From: Tubulanus polymorphus
Lineage: Eukaryota > Nemertea > Palaeonemertea > Tubulaniformes > Tubulanidae
Reading direction: 5' to 3'
Assembly (NCBI RefSeq): GCF_964204645.1
Contig: NC_134031.1
Coordinates: forward strand, 17,047,307 to 17,111,306
Length of the DNA: 64,000 bases
Of this stretch, positions 39,704 to 51,071 are shown piece by piece; the first letter of the stretch is position 1, and every line of letters starts with the position of its first letter. The notes below the pieces were generated by a model, which was given only the letters and a program-made list of their open reading frames with translations, was not told where the DNA came from and made no database searches. The position numbers and the translations under genes were made by a program.

Positions 39704-39986
39704 ATTCTGTTTTAATCTAAGACCTTATTTTCATGCAAATCTGCAGCAAGGCTTGTACTTCGTATCGGAAAATAAAAAACTGAACATTCAAGAACTGAAA
39801 CTAATGATTTTGATAAATAGCGAGGTTTTTATGAGAAGAAATTCATTGATTATAATGCAGAACTCTCCTCAGAATAATCCAAACCTCGATACCAACACGT
39901 AAATTCCTGACATGCGCAAAGCGCGAATCTGGAACATTATGACGTGTGTGGTCATTGTGTCCACTGGTTTGATCCGGTGCAAGAAA

Positions 39987-40511
39987 ATGGCGGCCTCCAA
40001 AATACAACGCAACGCACAAAAACCGTACCATTTCCCAAACATTACCAGCCTCCCTTCACACCCCATAATTCAATATCTCAATATTCGGTGAGTGTTTATC
40101 ATATGGGTTAAAATGATGTAAATGTATTTCACCTCAGATATTACGGGTAACCAATATTTGACCATGGGCCTCACATCAATTTCATTCGGAAATGATTCTG
40201 CAAAATGTAAATTAGTTTTAGTGAATTCCGTGTAAATTCATTCGGTTTTTATTGTGTTTTGAAAGTATCGAATGTTCTGTTTTAATTTGTAGATATGTAA
40301 AACCATGTTACGTAGAATCGACATCAGAAACGGTGAAAACAGAGTAAGTTTATTTCATCTTTTAAATGTTTTCTTCATCAGTTTCAGAAACAGATTATAT
40401 TCATACTGTTTCTTCATTAGTTTCTCTTTTTATATTTCACGTTCAACTATGGAGGTGAAACCTAAACCTCAGATAGAAAAACCGCCTGAAGAAATCAACT
40501 ACACAGATTGA
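39987..40511 (+). pseudogene. Gene-like block, copy 1, with premature stop
   Basis: Three exon-like pieces keep one frame: 39987-40087 (starts MAASKIQRNAQKPYHFPN, donor CG|GTGAGT), 40293-40343 (YVKPCYVESTSETVKT, donor GA|GTAAGT) and 40421-40511 (FSFYISRSTMEVKPKPQ onward). The start lies in AAAATGGCGGCC, a YY1-like context often found at animal start codons. In this copy the last piece ends at TGA, where copy 2 has TGG. I do not recognise the protein. It may be the 5' end of a decayed gene whose later exons make up the array further right. Whether any of it is still expressed cannot be judged. Confidence 0.4.
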
Positions 40512-40643
40512 AGCGAACAGTTAATTTGTAAAGTTTGAATTTTAAATTTGATAATTCTGCAGTTATTTCTAAGGAAAGAAAACAATCTTGGATTTGTCTA
40601 TTTATAGGTATCACTTTACAATGGGAACTTGGATTCAGCACAT

Positions 40644-40962
40644 CGGACTTGCTTGGATTCTGCACAGGACAACAAGAATCACTGTTTTACAATGGGACTT
40701 GCTTGGATTCTGCACAGGACAACAAGAACAACTGTTTTACAATTGGACTTGCATGGATTCTGCACAGGACTACAAGAATCACTGTTTTACAATCGGACTT
40801 GCTTGGACTTAGCACAGGACAACAAGAATCACTGTTTTACAATTGGACTTGCATGGATTCTGCACAGGACAACAAGAATCATTGTTTTACAATCAGACTA
40901 TCTTGGACTTAGCACAGGACAACAAGAATCACTTGCTTGGATTCTGCACAGGACATCAGGAA
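40644..40962. repeat. 50-bp minisatellite within duplicated block
   Basis: About six units resembling GCTTGGATTCTGCACAGGAC followed by AACAAGAATCACTGTTTTAC occur in tandem. Copy 2 of the duplication has only two to three units (about 42286-42402), so the array has changed length since the duplication. Confidence 0.9.
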
Positions 40963-41627
40963 TAACTAAATGGAAATTCAAGATAAGTTACATTTATATT
41001 TATTTATCAGTTGTTGATTTGATTCAAGGAACCAATTTTACAGTGTTATAAATCATGTTTTGAAATGATATCACAGTGACCTGTTGTATCTATATATTTG
41101 TTCGATGCATTATAATATCCCCCACTGATATTGGTGTATATTTGGTTAGGATTAGTTCATGTTGGGTTAGTTTTGATAAACCGGGCTTGTAGGTTTCCTA
41201 CTGCCATTAACTCAAATGTTATTTGTAATCAATATGAAACTGGTTCCTGATGTCGATAATACAACTGTTATATCAATCATGTTCTTTCGTGACAATCACA
41301 TTTGTATATTCAGAGTTAGAATTCCTGTAAATTAAACTGCTGTACTTCTGTTTCAATTTAAGACCTTATTATCACGCATAGCTGCAGCAAGGCTTATACT
41401 TCGTATCGGGAAATAAAAAACTGAACATTCAAGAACTGAAACTAATGATTTTGATAAATAGCTAGGTTTTTATGAGAAGAAATTCATTGATTATAATGCA
41501 GAACTCTCCTCAGAATAATCCAAACCTCGATCCCAACACGTAAATTCCTGACATGCGCAAAGCGCGAATCTGGAACATTATGACGTGTGTGGTCATTGTG
41601 TCCACTGGTTTGATCCGGTGCAAGAAA

Positions 41628-42420
41628 ATGGCGGCCTCCAAAATACAACGCAACGCACAAAAACCGTACCATTTCCCAAACATTACAGCCTCCCTTCACA
41701 CCCCATAATTCAATATCTCAATATTCGGTGAGTGTTTATCACATGGGTTAAAATGATGCAAATGTATTTCACCTCAGATATTACGGGTAACCAATATTTG
41801 ACCATGGGCCTCACACCAATTTCATTCGGAAATGATTCTGCAAAATGTGAATTAGTTTTAGTGAATACCGTGTAAATTCATTCGGTTTTTATTGTGTTTT
41901 GAAAGTATCGAATGTTCTGTTTTAATTTGTAGATGTGTAAAACCATGTTATGTAGAATTGACATCAGAAACGGTGAAAACAGAGTAAGTTTATTTCATCT
42001 TTTAAATGTTTTCTTCATCAGTTTCAGAAACAGATTATATTCATATTGTTTCTTCATTAGTTTCTCTTTTTATATTTCACGTTCAACTATGGAGGCGAAA
42101 CCTAAACCTCAGATAGAAAAACCGCCTGAAGAAATCAACTACACAGATTGGAGCGAACAGTTAATTTGTAAGTTTGAATTTTAAATTTGATGATTCTGCA
42201 GTTATTTCTAAGGAAAGAAAACAATCTTGGATTTGTCTATTTATAGGTATCACTTTACAATGGGAACTTGTATTCAGCTCATCGGACTTGCTTGGATTCT
42301 GCACAGGACAACAAGATCACTGTTTTACAATCAGACTTGCTTGGATTTAGCACAGGACAACAAGCATCACTTGTTTGGATTCTGCACTGGACATCAGGAA
42401 TCGCTTAATGGAAATTCAAG
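41628..42420 (+). pseudogene. Gene-like block, copy 2, with frameshift in first exon
   Basis: Equivalent of the copy at 39987. The first exon-like piece lacks one C (ACATTACAGCC against ACATTACCAGCC), which throws the frame to an early TAA. The other pieces, 41933-41983 and 42061-42167, stay open and read on through NYTDWSEQLI to a GTAAGT donor at 42168. They join, after an acceptor near 42247, to sequence encoding LQWELVFSSSDLLGFCTG. So the lesion that kills copy 1 is absent here and the reverse holds for copy 2. Confidence 0.42.
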
Positions 42421-42781
42421 ATAAGTTAAATTTATATTTATTTATAAGTTGTTGATTTGATTCAAGGAACCAGTTTTATAGTGTTATAAATCGTGTTTTG
42501 AAATGATATCACAGTGACCTGTTGTATCTGTATATTTTTTTATTGCATTATAATTTCCCCCACTGATATCGGTGTATATTTGGTAAGGATTAGTTCATGT
42601 TGGGTTAGTTTTGTTAAACCGGGCTTGTAGGTTTCCTACTGCGATTAACTCAAATGTTATTTCTAATCAATATGAAACTGGTTCCTGATGTCAATAATAC
42701 AACTGCGATATCAATCAGGTTCCTTCGTGACAATCACATTTGTATCTTTAAAGTTAGAATTTCTGTAGATACTTATTTCTA

Positions 42782-42960
42782 AGAACTGCTGTACTTATTT
42801 CATACTGATTGAACAGTTACAGATACATGTAACATTGTGTACAGATCACTGCTTTACTTCATCCTGTGATTGAACAGTGATTTAATGTTCTCTCATCTTC
42901 ATTAGATTCCCATCCGTCTAACTAAAACATCAGAACATTTCAATTCATCTAACCGCGGGG
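42782..42960 (+). repeat. Inverted repeat, left arm (about 175 bp)
   Basis: The block beginning AACTGCTGTACTTATTTCAT and ending CATTTCAATTCATCTAACC is, by eye, more than 90 percent identical to the reverse complement of 46184-46360. The arms lie about 3.2 kb apart and both stop next to a G-rich tract. Confidence 0.88.
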
Positions 42961-43140
42961 TTCGGGGAGGGTGGGTAGGGTTGGGGGGAGGGATGGGGTG
43001 AGGGAGGGCGGGAGGGAAGGGGTCCGGGAGGGGGGAGGGAAGGGGTCAGGGAGGGGGGAGGGATGGAGTCTGGGAGGATGGGAGGGACAGTGTGAGGGAG
43101 GGTGGGGCTGTGGTAGGGCTGGGACTGGGAGGGATGGTAG
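42957..43140 (+). repeat. G-rich minisatellite, left
   Basis: Repeated GGGAGGG, GGGAAGGGG and GGGGTCNGGGAGGGGG motifs occur on the plus strand, with many chances for G-quadruplex formation. Confidence 0.85.
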
Positions 43141-44095
43141 TCTATAGGTAGTTATTTTTGATGTTCAACTACAGGACATTTCAGAAAATGTGTCTCATCT
43201 TAATATTGTATTCTAATAGATAAACAAATAGGATTAATCAGTATAAGACACCTTTACAGTCGATTACCAGTACCGGACTTTTCGATTCTTAGGGCCATTA
43301 TTCAACTTAGGGCCATTATTACACGTGGCACAGATAGGTATCACTATTTATAGATGAATATCCTTCCTAGTGTTTTCAAAAAGACATTTTATGAAATAAT
43401 AAACTGTATAATCTATCGGGGAAACAATGATGACACGGATTGGAGATTTATATCGTTCGATGACATTCATTTCTGAATAGGATTCTATTCTATTATCTAC
43501 AGTATATTTGTGGCTTATTCGTTTTCATACAGAATAAGACTGCGAACTAATTACACTTTAAACGTATTAAGAAGTCTTTCATCTTTACTCTATTGAATAT
43601 TCGTATTCAGAGTGATAAGTTGACACGCATAGAACAGATTTATTGACCAGATCTGTAGTTTTAGTTTTCACCCCAAGTGTTGTGTAAGAGCTAACGGTTT
43701 CATAAAAAGAATATCGTAGTTACGGATTAGGATTATATCTGTGTTTGAGGTTTTAGATTGTGAGTAACTCGTGAACCCCATTTTAAGGGAATAGAGTTTC
43801 TTTTTACATTTCACATATCTATTGACGGTAGAAATTGTAGATTTATTTCTCTTAGTTACAGTTATTTTATTTTGCCATTTTTCACGATCATATCAGTTTA
43901 TAAATGTTGCAGTTATCAGTGTTTCACATAGACTTTGATCAATGTGTCATTCGAGACTTTAATTATTAGTGATTTTGATGAACTCATTCACTGTATAATC
44001 ATTGACTTTATACACGTGATCAAACATGCAACGCTCAATATCATGTTATGTGTGCTGGTATATAATCTCTTTGGTGCCGAATCAAAAACTTTGAA
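43141..44095. other. AT-rich non-coding stretch
   Basis: No supported exon and no recognisable element. It lies between the left G-rich tract and the CCATGGACCAAA repeats. Confidence 0.4.
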
Positions 44096-44099
44096 CTGT

Positions 44100-44560
44100 A
44101 TTCGCCGAACCAGAGCCATGGACCAAACTCTGTCTCTAGGGGTCTTCAGCCCACCCCTCGATTACCTTACGAAAACCAGGGCATTGGACCAAACCTTGAC
44201 TCTTTGGTCCTCAAACCAGAGCCATGGACCAAATTTTGAATCTAGGGGTCTTCAGCCCACCCCTCGATTACCTTACTAAACCGGAGCATTGGACCAAACC
44301 TTGACTCTTTGGTCCCCAAACCAGAGCCATGGACCAAATTTTGACTCTTTGATAACTAAACCAGGGCCATGGACCAAACTTTGTCTCTAGGGGTCTTCAG
44401 CCCACCCCTCGATTACCTTACTAAACCAGAGCATTGGACCAAACCTTGACTCTTTGGTCCCCAAACCAGAGCCATGGACCAAATTTTGACTCTTTGGTCA
44501 CCAACCCAGAGCTATGGACCAAATTTTGATTCTTCGGTCACTAAACCAGGGCCATGAATG
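44100..44560. repeat. Compound tandem repeat (CCATGGACCAAA type)
   Basis: Units containing AACCAGAGCCATGGACCAAA and GGTCTTCAGCCCACCCCTCG recur in tandem with a higher-order pattern of long and short units. The ORF over it is a by-product. Confidence 0.85.
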
Positions 44561-44869
44561 AAAAAATGTATTTCTGTTGTCTTCACGAATCTATTTTGAG
44601 AATGAAATGATTTACGTGTCGGACTTATGGCGGTGTGTAGACAATATCAGTGCTGCTGCTGCTGCTGCTTCTAATACTGGTTTTATAAAGAACTGTGAGG
44701 CTTCTTTCTTTAGTGTCACTGACTGCTGTGTTACACTTGATCCCAGTCGGAACTGATGAGTGTCGGCGAGAGGCCGATAAGAGGAAAATAAAAGCCATGC
44801 GAAAAGTAAAGTATGAAGCAAACGTGTGAGCATTTAGCCACAAAACTGAACAGCATAAAATGCTGATAT

Positions 44870-45090
44870 AATGAGTGGGGTCCGAGAGCAATTCGAAGGT
44901 TTAGTGTCAGGCACGCCTAGATGGCGGGCAGGGGTCTATTCCTACCTCGACTCGAAAAAAAGAAAAAATATAAAGAAAAGAGAAGAACTCTATAAAGAGA
45001 AGAGTGGGGTCCGAGAGTAATTCGAAGGGTTAGTGTCCTGCTGGCTTAGCGAGCGGGCAGGGTTCTATTCCTACCTCAACTCAAAAACAC
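44870..45090. repeat. Two copies of a SINE-like sequence
   Basis: Blocks starting GGGGTCCGAGAG at about 44878 and 45005 share AATTCGAAGG, TTAGTGTC and GGCAGGG(G/T)TCTATTCC, then an A-rich tail (CTCAACTCAAAA). The GGTTCTATTCC piece is reminiscent of a tRNA B box, so this could be a tRNA-derived SINE pair. The class is not certain. Confidence 0.5.
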
Positions 45091-45695
45091 AGAACACCGA
45101 GAAACGTTCGTAAAAGTTAAGAATAGAAAGTAAAAAATGGAAAAATGGCAAATGATGAATTAATGGCTGGTGTTTGATTTGTTCCACTGGGTTTAAGTGT
45201 AACTTGAAAAGACAATCAAACAGATTGTTAATTATCCATTAGACATCAGCAGTCTATGATTGATAAATCTGAATGAATAGAAAAACGTGCTGTATTATAA
45301 AACCTCTAGCAGACAGTATTGAAATGTCTATCAGCTGCCACTGGGCCACAATAGTTTCATAATGAGAGTGATTGGTTAAATTCGTGAAGCAACATAAATA
45401 GCCTCTAGATGATCTACATCAGTCATCACTGTTGTGCTTGATTTGTGTTCCGCACTCCTCACAACATTGTGAATTTTTTGGTGAACCCTTTACACCTCCC
45501 TCCCTTAAAGCATTGATGTTACGTTGAGTTCCTCAGGTTTGGTTTGAGCATATTGGAGATGAAACCTCTACAACTTAAACTCGCTCCATTTGATAATCTG
45601 TGACCGGACAACTGCTTCAACAAGCCGTTATTCACTTGAACAACATTATATATGTATAAGTAATTAATACAATGTAGTAAGAAAAGCAATAGTTT
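45091..45695. other. Non-coding stretch between repeat blocks
   Basis: Nothing recognisable. The minus-strand open frames around 45519-45853 run over a short CTCTGAGAATGACTCCAT repeat (about 45699-45781) and are not taken as genes. Confidence 0.4.
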
Positions 45696-45698
45696 GAA

Positions 45699-45781
45699 TG
45701 ACTCCACCTCTGAGAATGACTCCATCCTGAGAATGACTTCATCTCTGAGAATGGCTCCATCTCTGAGAATGAATCCATCTC
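45699..45781. repeat. Short tandem repeat, about 18-bp unit
   Basis: Four to five copies of a CTCTGAGAATGACTCCAT-like unit. Confidence 0.8.
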
Positions 45782-45929
45782 TTGAGTCTCGTAAATGATG
45801 TCATTGATTAAGGATTTCGATTTGTTTGAGAAATTGATCGTGAAAAATGGCAAATTGTTTTCGAGTTATTGTAGAGTTGAGTGGTTGAGTGGTGTCAGAG
45901 AAAGAGACAAGAGTTGAGGAAGCTTTAAG

Positions 45930-46182
45930 GGGCATTGAGGGAGGCAAGGTGGGAAGGCATTGAGGGAGGGCCAGGTGGGAGGGCATTGAGGGAGGGAGGG
46001 CATTGAGGGAGGGTGGGGTGGGGTGCGGGAGGGAGGGAGGGGAGGGAAGGGGGAGGGAGGGAGGGGAGGGAAGGGGAGGGAGGGAAGGGGGAGGGAGGGG
46101 GAGGGAAGGGGTCCGGGAGGGCGGGAGGGATGGGGTCCGGGAGGGCGGGAGGGATGGGGTATGGGAGGGTCGGGTCGGGAGG
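45930..46182 (+). repeat. G-rich minisatellite, right
   Basis: GGGAGGGAGGG, GGCATTGAGGGAGGG and GGGGTCCGGGAGGGCGGGAG motifs run on the plus strand, the same strand as the left tract although the flanking arms are inverted. Strong G-quadruplex potential. Confidence 0.88.
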
Positions 46183-46183
46183 T

Positions 46184-46360
46184 TAGATGAGTTGAAATGT
46201 TCTGATGTTTCAGTTAGACGGATGGGAATCTAATGAAGATGAGAGAACATTAAATTACTGTTCAATCACAGGATGAAGTAATGCAGTGATCTGTACACAA
46301 TGGTACATGTATCTGTAATTGTTCAATCAGTATGAAATAATTACAGCAGTTTAATTAATC
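46184..46360 (-). repeat. Inverted repeat, right arm
   Basis: Reverse-complement partner of 42782-42960, with scattered single-base differences only. Confidence 0.88.
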
Positions 46361-47342
46361 TGAGTCTCTGTTAATGTTTTGAATTATTTTCGAACAAAAA
46401 ATAATGTTTTACACTCATTTCAGGATGAGATTCTAAGAATTCTACACCTCAGATCAAAAACGCTTTAAAACTGAGGATAATGGTGAGTTTTTGATATGGT
46501 ATGAAACTATACTCTTATTCTATTACAACTTATGTATGTATGCTTCCCTATACAAATACTGTATTTTAGGGGTCAAAACGAAGCTGATCCTGAACAAATC
46601 TGCAAACAGTAAACATTGCGCCCTAAGAATCAAACAAAGTAAAAAGTTGTGAGTTTATATCGATTAATTACAGTAATTTGTGGTTATTTGTCAGTTATAC
46701 ACTATTTCTCATTTTTTCCGGTTTCTATAGATTTATCTGCAACTCAAGTCAGGATGATGGTGGATTTTTGAAGGGTGAATAAGACGAAAGTTTAAAGCTA
46801 CCATCAGATACCTCAGAAATCTGCATCACTCAATCTGCAATACATTGTGATAAACTACTCAAACCCTGGTAGGTTTTCTGTCAATCGAACACAAACAAGC
46901 CGCAATTAGGCCCTACTATTTATTTCACTAATTATTATCTGGCATAATCTTCTCTATTTTCAACACAAATTTCAGCAGGAGAAATTAGAATATTCACCAT
47001 CAAAGAGTGAAGAAACTCTTGTTGTTGCTGAAGCTGATGTTATTTCTTTAAAACAAACTAAGTAATTTTCTCTACACAATTCAACCTAGTTCTCGCTTGT
47101 TATAAAACTTGACGGTTCAATTATTTGAAAAATCGTTTTTTTTTCAGGAAATCATCAGTGCTCTTAACTTTATGACGTTAACTGAAATCCTGCTATAGAA
47201 ATTGTCTGTATGGTTAAAATGGCACTAAACTAATCTGATACATGTTTAGAAATGGTGAGTTTTGCTCTAATTTGATAATAACCTAAAATGTATTATTCTA
47301 TACAGTATCTTTATGTGATTCTCTAGAAAGTTCTGTAAGAAA

Positions 47343-47547
47343 TGTGGCTGCTGCTGCTGCTGTTGTGACGGGTGCTGCTCTACTGCTCGTGCTGCTGCTG
47401 CTCTACTGCTAGTGCTGCTGGTGCTGCTGCTACTGCTGCTGCTGCTGCTGCTGTTGTGACGGGTGCTGCTCTACTGCTGGTGCTGCTTTACTGCTGATGC
47501 TGCTGCTGATGCTGCTGATGCTGCTGCTGCTGCTGCTGCTGCTGCTG

Positions 47548-47593
<46 letters not shown>

Positions 47594-47607
47594 AGCTGCT
47601 GATGCTG
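47343..47607. repeat. CTG/GCT repeat, unit 1
   Basis: Interrupted CTG run after AGAAATGTGGCTGC. It translates as poly-Ala, poly-Leu or poly-Cys on one strand and poly-Gln, poly-Ser or poly-Ala on the other. Confidence 0.95.
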
Positions 47608-48817
47608 CTTCTGCCCCAATCAAATCTACCGGAAAATACTGTGGACAATAGACTACTACAATAATCAAAACAAGTAAGGAAATACTAATTTTCAGAATAA
47701 CAGACACTTGACGTCTCTTTATTTTACTAATCAGTTTTCTCTTTACAGAGTGAAATCCACACAGCATCAGATTTTACAGCTCAAAAAACCTCGTTGAAAG
47801 TTCACCTTAAACATATCGCTAAATCCTCCTCGCACGCAGCCTGACAATTGTGCAAACAAGTGAAACAAAAGCTGTGAGTTTTAATCTAAATTTGCTCTTA
47901 TTTCATAAGAATTTAACTGACAATTTCTAACATTGATACATTTGTTTTTAGGAGGTAAAGAAGAGGAACATTTGACAGAATCTGTGAACAGTAAACATCG
48001 CGAATTCACTGAACATTTGTAAATGATGGACATCGATTTAGATCCTCAAGACAAATACCGGTAAGTATCTCTACAGATTCCAGTCTTGCTACTGTTTTGT
48101 ATTAAGTCATTTCCTGATAAGATAGTATTTCCACCAGGATACGTCACGTGGCACATTTTAGAAGTTTCAGTTATAAACTATTTCTCATTTTTTTGGTTTC
48201 TATAGATTTATCTCTAACTCAAGTCAGGATGATGGTGGATTTTTGAAGGGTGAATAAGACGAAAGTCTAAAGCTACCATCAGATACCTCAGAAATCTGCA
48301 TCACTCAACACATTGTGATAATCTACTCAAACCCTGGTAGGTTTTCTGTCAATCGAACACAAACAAGCCGCAATTACTATTTATTTCACTAATTATTTTC
48401 TGGTATAATTTTCTCTTTTCAGAATACGATGTACCAAACACAAATTTCAGCAGGAGAAATTAGAATATTCACCATCAAAGAGTGAATAAACTCTGGTTGT
48501 TGCTGAAGCTAATGTTATTTCTTTAAAACAAACTAAGTAATTTTCTCTACATAATTCAACCTAGTTCTCGCTTGTTATAAAACTTGACGGTTCAATTATT
48601 TGAAAAATCATTTTTTTTCAGGAAATCATCAGTGCTCTTAACTTTATGACGTTAACTGAAATCCTGCTATAGAAATTGTCTGTATCGTTAAAATGGCACT
48701 AAACTAATCTGATACGTGTTTAGAAATGGTGAGTTTTGCTCTAATTTGATAATAACCTAAAATGTATTATTCTATACAGTATCTTTATGTGATTCTCTAG
48801 AAAGTTCTGTAAGAAAT

Positions 48818-48819
48818 GT

Positions 48820-48898
<79 letters not shown>

Positions 48899-48906
48899 TT
48901 GACGGG

Positions 48907-48940
<34 letters not shown>

Positions 48941-48948
48941 TTGACGGG

Positions 48949-48985
<37 letters not shown>

Positions 48986-49008
48986 TTGACGGCTGCTGCT
49001 GTTTTGAC

Positions 49009-49078
<70 letters not shown>

Positions 49079-49126
49079 TTGACGGGTGCTGCTGCTGCTG
49101 CTGCTCTACTGCTGGTGGTGCTGCTG

Positions 49127-49161
<35 letters not shown>
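48818..49161. repeat. CTG/GCT repeat, unit 2 (longest)
   Basis: Over 300 bp of CTG with TTTTGACGGGTG interruptions at intervals. Same position in the unit as the runs at 47343 and 50370. Confidence 0.95.
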
Positions 49162-50369
49162 CCAATCAAATCTACCGGAAAATACTGTGGACAATAAACT
49201 ACTACAATAAGCAATTAAACAAGTAAGGAAAATACTAATTTTCAGAATAACAGACACTTGACGTCTCTTTATTTTACTAATCAGTTTTCTCTTTACAGAG
49301 TGAAATCCACACAGCATCAGATTTTACAGCTCAAAAAACCTCGTTGAAAGTTCACCTTAAACATATCGCTAAATCCTCCTCGCACGCACCCTGACAATTG
49401 TGCAAACAAGTGAAACAAAAGCTGTGAGTTTTAATCTAAATTTGCTCTTATTTCATAAGAATTTAACTGACAATTTCTAACATTGATACATTTGTTTTTA
49501 GGGGGTAAAGAAGAGGAACATTTGACAGAATCTGTGAACAGTAAACATCGCGAATTCACTGAACATTTGTAAATGATGGACATCGATTTAGATCCTCAAG
49601 ACAAATACCGGTAAGTATCTCTACGGATTCCAGTCTTTCTACTGTTTTGAATTAAGTCATTTCCTGATAAGATAGTATTTCCACCAGGATACGTCACGTG
49701 GCACATTTTAGAAGTTTCAGTTATAAACTATTTCTCATATTTTGGTTTCTATAGATTTATCTCTAACTCAAGTCAGGATGATGGTGGATTTTTGAAGGGT
49801 GAATAAGACGAAAGTCTAAAGCTACCATCGGATACCTCAGAAATCTGCATCACTCAATACATTGTGATAAAACTACTCAAACCCTGGTAGGTTTTCTGTC
49901 AATCGAACACAAACAAGCCGCAATTACTATTTATTTCACTAATTATTTTCTGGCATAATTTTCTCTTTTCAGAATACGATGTACCGAACACAAATTTCAG
50001 CAGGAGAAATTAGAATATTCACCATCAAAGAATGAAGAAACTCTTGTTGTTGCTGAAGCTGATGTTATTTCTTTAAAACAAACTAAGTAATTTTATCTAC
50101 ATAATTCAATCTAGTTCTCGCTTGTTATAAAACTTTATGGTTCAATTATTTGCATAATCATTTTTTTTTCAGGAAATCATCAGTGCTCTTAACTTTATGA
50201 CGTTAACTGAAATCCTGCTATAGAAATTGTCTGTATGGTTAAAATGGCACTAAACTAATCTGATACATGTTAAGAAATGGTGAGTTTTGCTCTAATTTGA
50301 TAATAACCTAAAATGTATTATTCTATACAGTATTTTTATGTGATTCTCTAGGAAGTTCTGTAAGAAATG

Positions 50370-50520
50370 TGGCTGCTGCTGTTGTGGCGGGTGCTGCTCT
50401 ACTGCTGCTGCTGGTGCTGCTGCTACTGCTGCTGCTGCTGCTCTCTACTGCTGCTCTCTACTGCTGCTGTTGGTGCTTGTTCTGCTGCTGTTGCTACTGC
50501 TGATGCTGTTGCCGCTTCTG
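50370..50520. repeat. CTG/GCT repeat, unit 3 (short, interrupted)
   Basis: The shortest of the three runs, broken by CTACTG, TTGTGG and CTCTCTACTG. Confidence 0.9.
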
Positions 50521-51071
50521 CCCCAATCAAATCTACCGGAAAATACTGTGGACAATAAACTACTACAATAATCAAAACAAGTAAGGAAAATACTAATTTT
50601 CAGGATAACAAACACGTGACGTCTCTTTATTTCACTAATCAGTTTTCTCTTTACAGAATGAAATCCACACAGCATCAGATTTTACAGCTCAAAAAACCTC
50701 GTTCAAAGTTCACCTTAAACATATCGCTAAATCCTCCTCGCACGCAGCCTGACAATTGTTCAAACAAGTGAAACAAAAGCTGTGAGTTTTAATCTAAATT
50801 TGCTCTTATTTCATAAGAATTTAACTGACAATTTCTAACATTGATACATTTGTTTTTAGGAGGTAAAGAAGAGGAATATTTGACAGAATCTGTGAACAGT
50901 AAACATCGCGAATTAACTGAACATTTGTAAATGATGGACATCGATTTAGATCCTCAAGACAAATACCGGTAAATATCTCTACAGATTCCAGTCTTTCTAC
51001 TGTTTTGTATTAAGTCATTTCCTGATAAGATAGCATCTCCACTAGGATACGTCACGTGGCACATTTTAGAA

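Larger units (their letters stand above)
39704..42774. repeat. Large tandem duplication (copies 39704-41331 and 41346-42774)
   Basis: The two blocks align along their whole length, starting at a CTGTTT(T/C)AAT motif followed by AAGACCTTATT and ending near GTTAGAATT. They differ by scattered substitutions, small indels and the number of internal 50-bp repeat units. Both contain the exon-like pieces described separately. Confidence 0.9.
46430..51070. repeat. Tandem array of exon-like units, about 1.36-1.55 kb each
   Basis: An ordered set of short blocks with acceptor and donor-like edges recurs. Anchors: TTTTTAGG(A/G)GGTAAAGAAGAGG at about 47950, 49500 and 50858; TTTCTATAGATTTATCTC at about 46731 (variant), 48206 and 49755. 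Blocks in order encode a piece like MMDIDLDPQDKYR joined across an intron to FISNSSQDDGGFLKGE plus stop; a CTKHKFQQEKLEYSPSK to LKQTK piece with GTAATT donor; KSSVLLTL plus stop; a piece beginning FCKKCG that runs into CTG repeats; and a piece with DFTAQKTSLKVHLKHIA. Middle copies carry lesions (AGTGAATAA for AGTGAAGAA near 48486). The last unit is cut at about 51070 by the DIRS-like element. It could be remains of an amplified zinc-finger-like gene; I cannot assemble an intact protein. Confidence 0.6.

Noticed and set aside
39843-41699. Minus-strand ORF MVRFLCVALYFGG… found in both duplicated copies
   Set aside because: Its presence in both copies only reflects their recent duplication. It is antisense to the better-supported plus-strand first exon.
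47343-50675. Long ORFs of poly-Ala, poly-Gln, poly-Ser and poly-Leu
   Set aside because: CTG repeats stay open in all frames and no frame is preserved between the units, so they are not evidence of genes.
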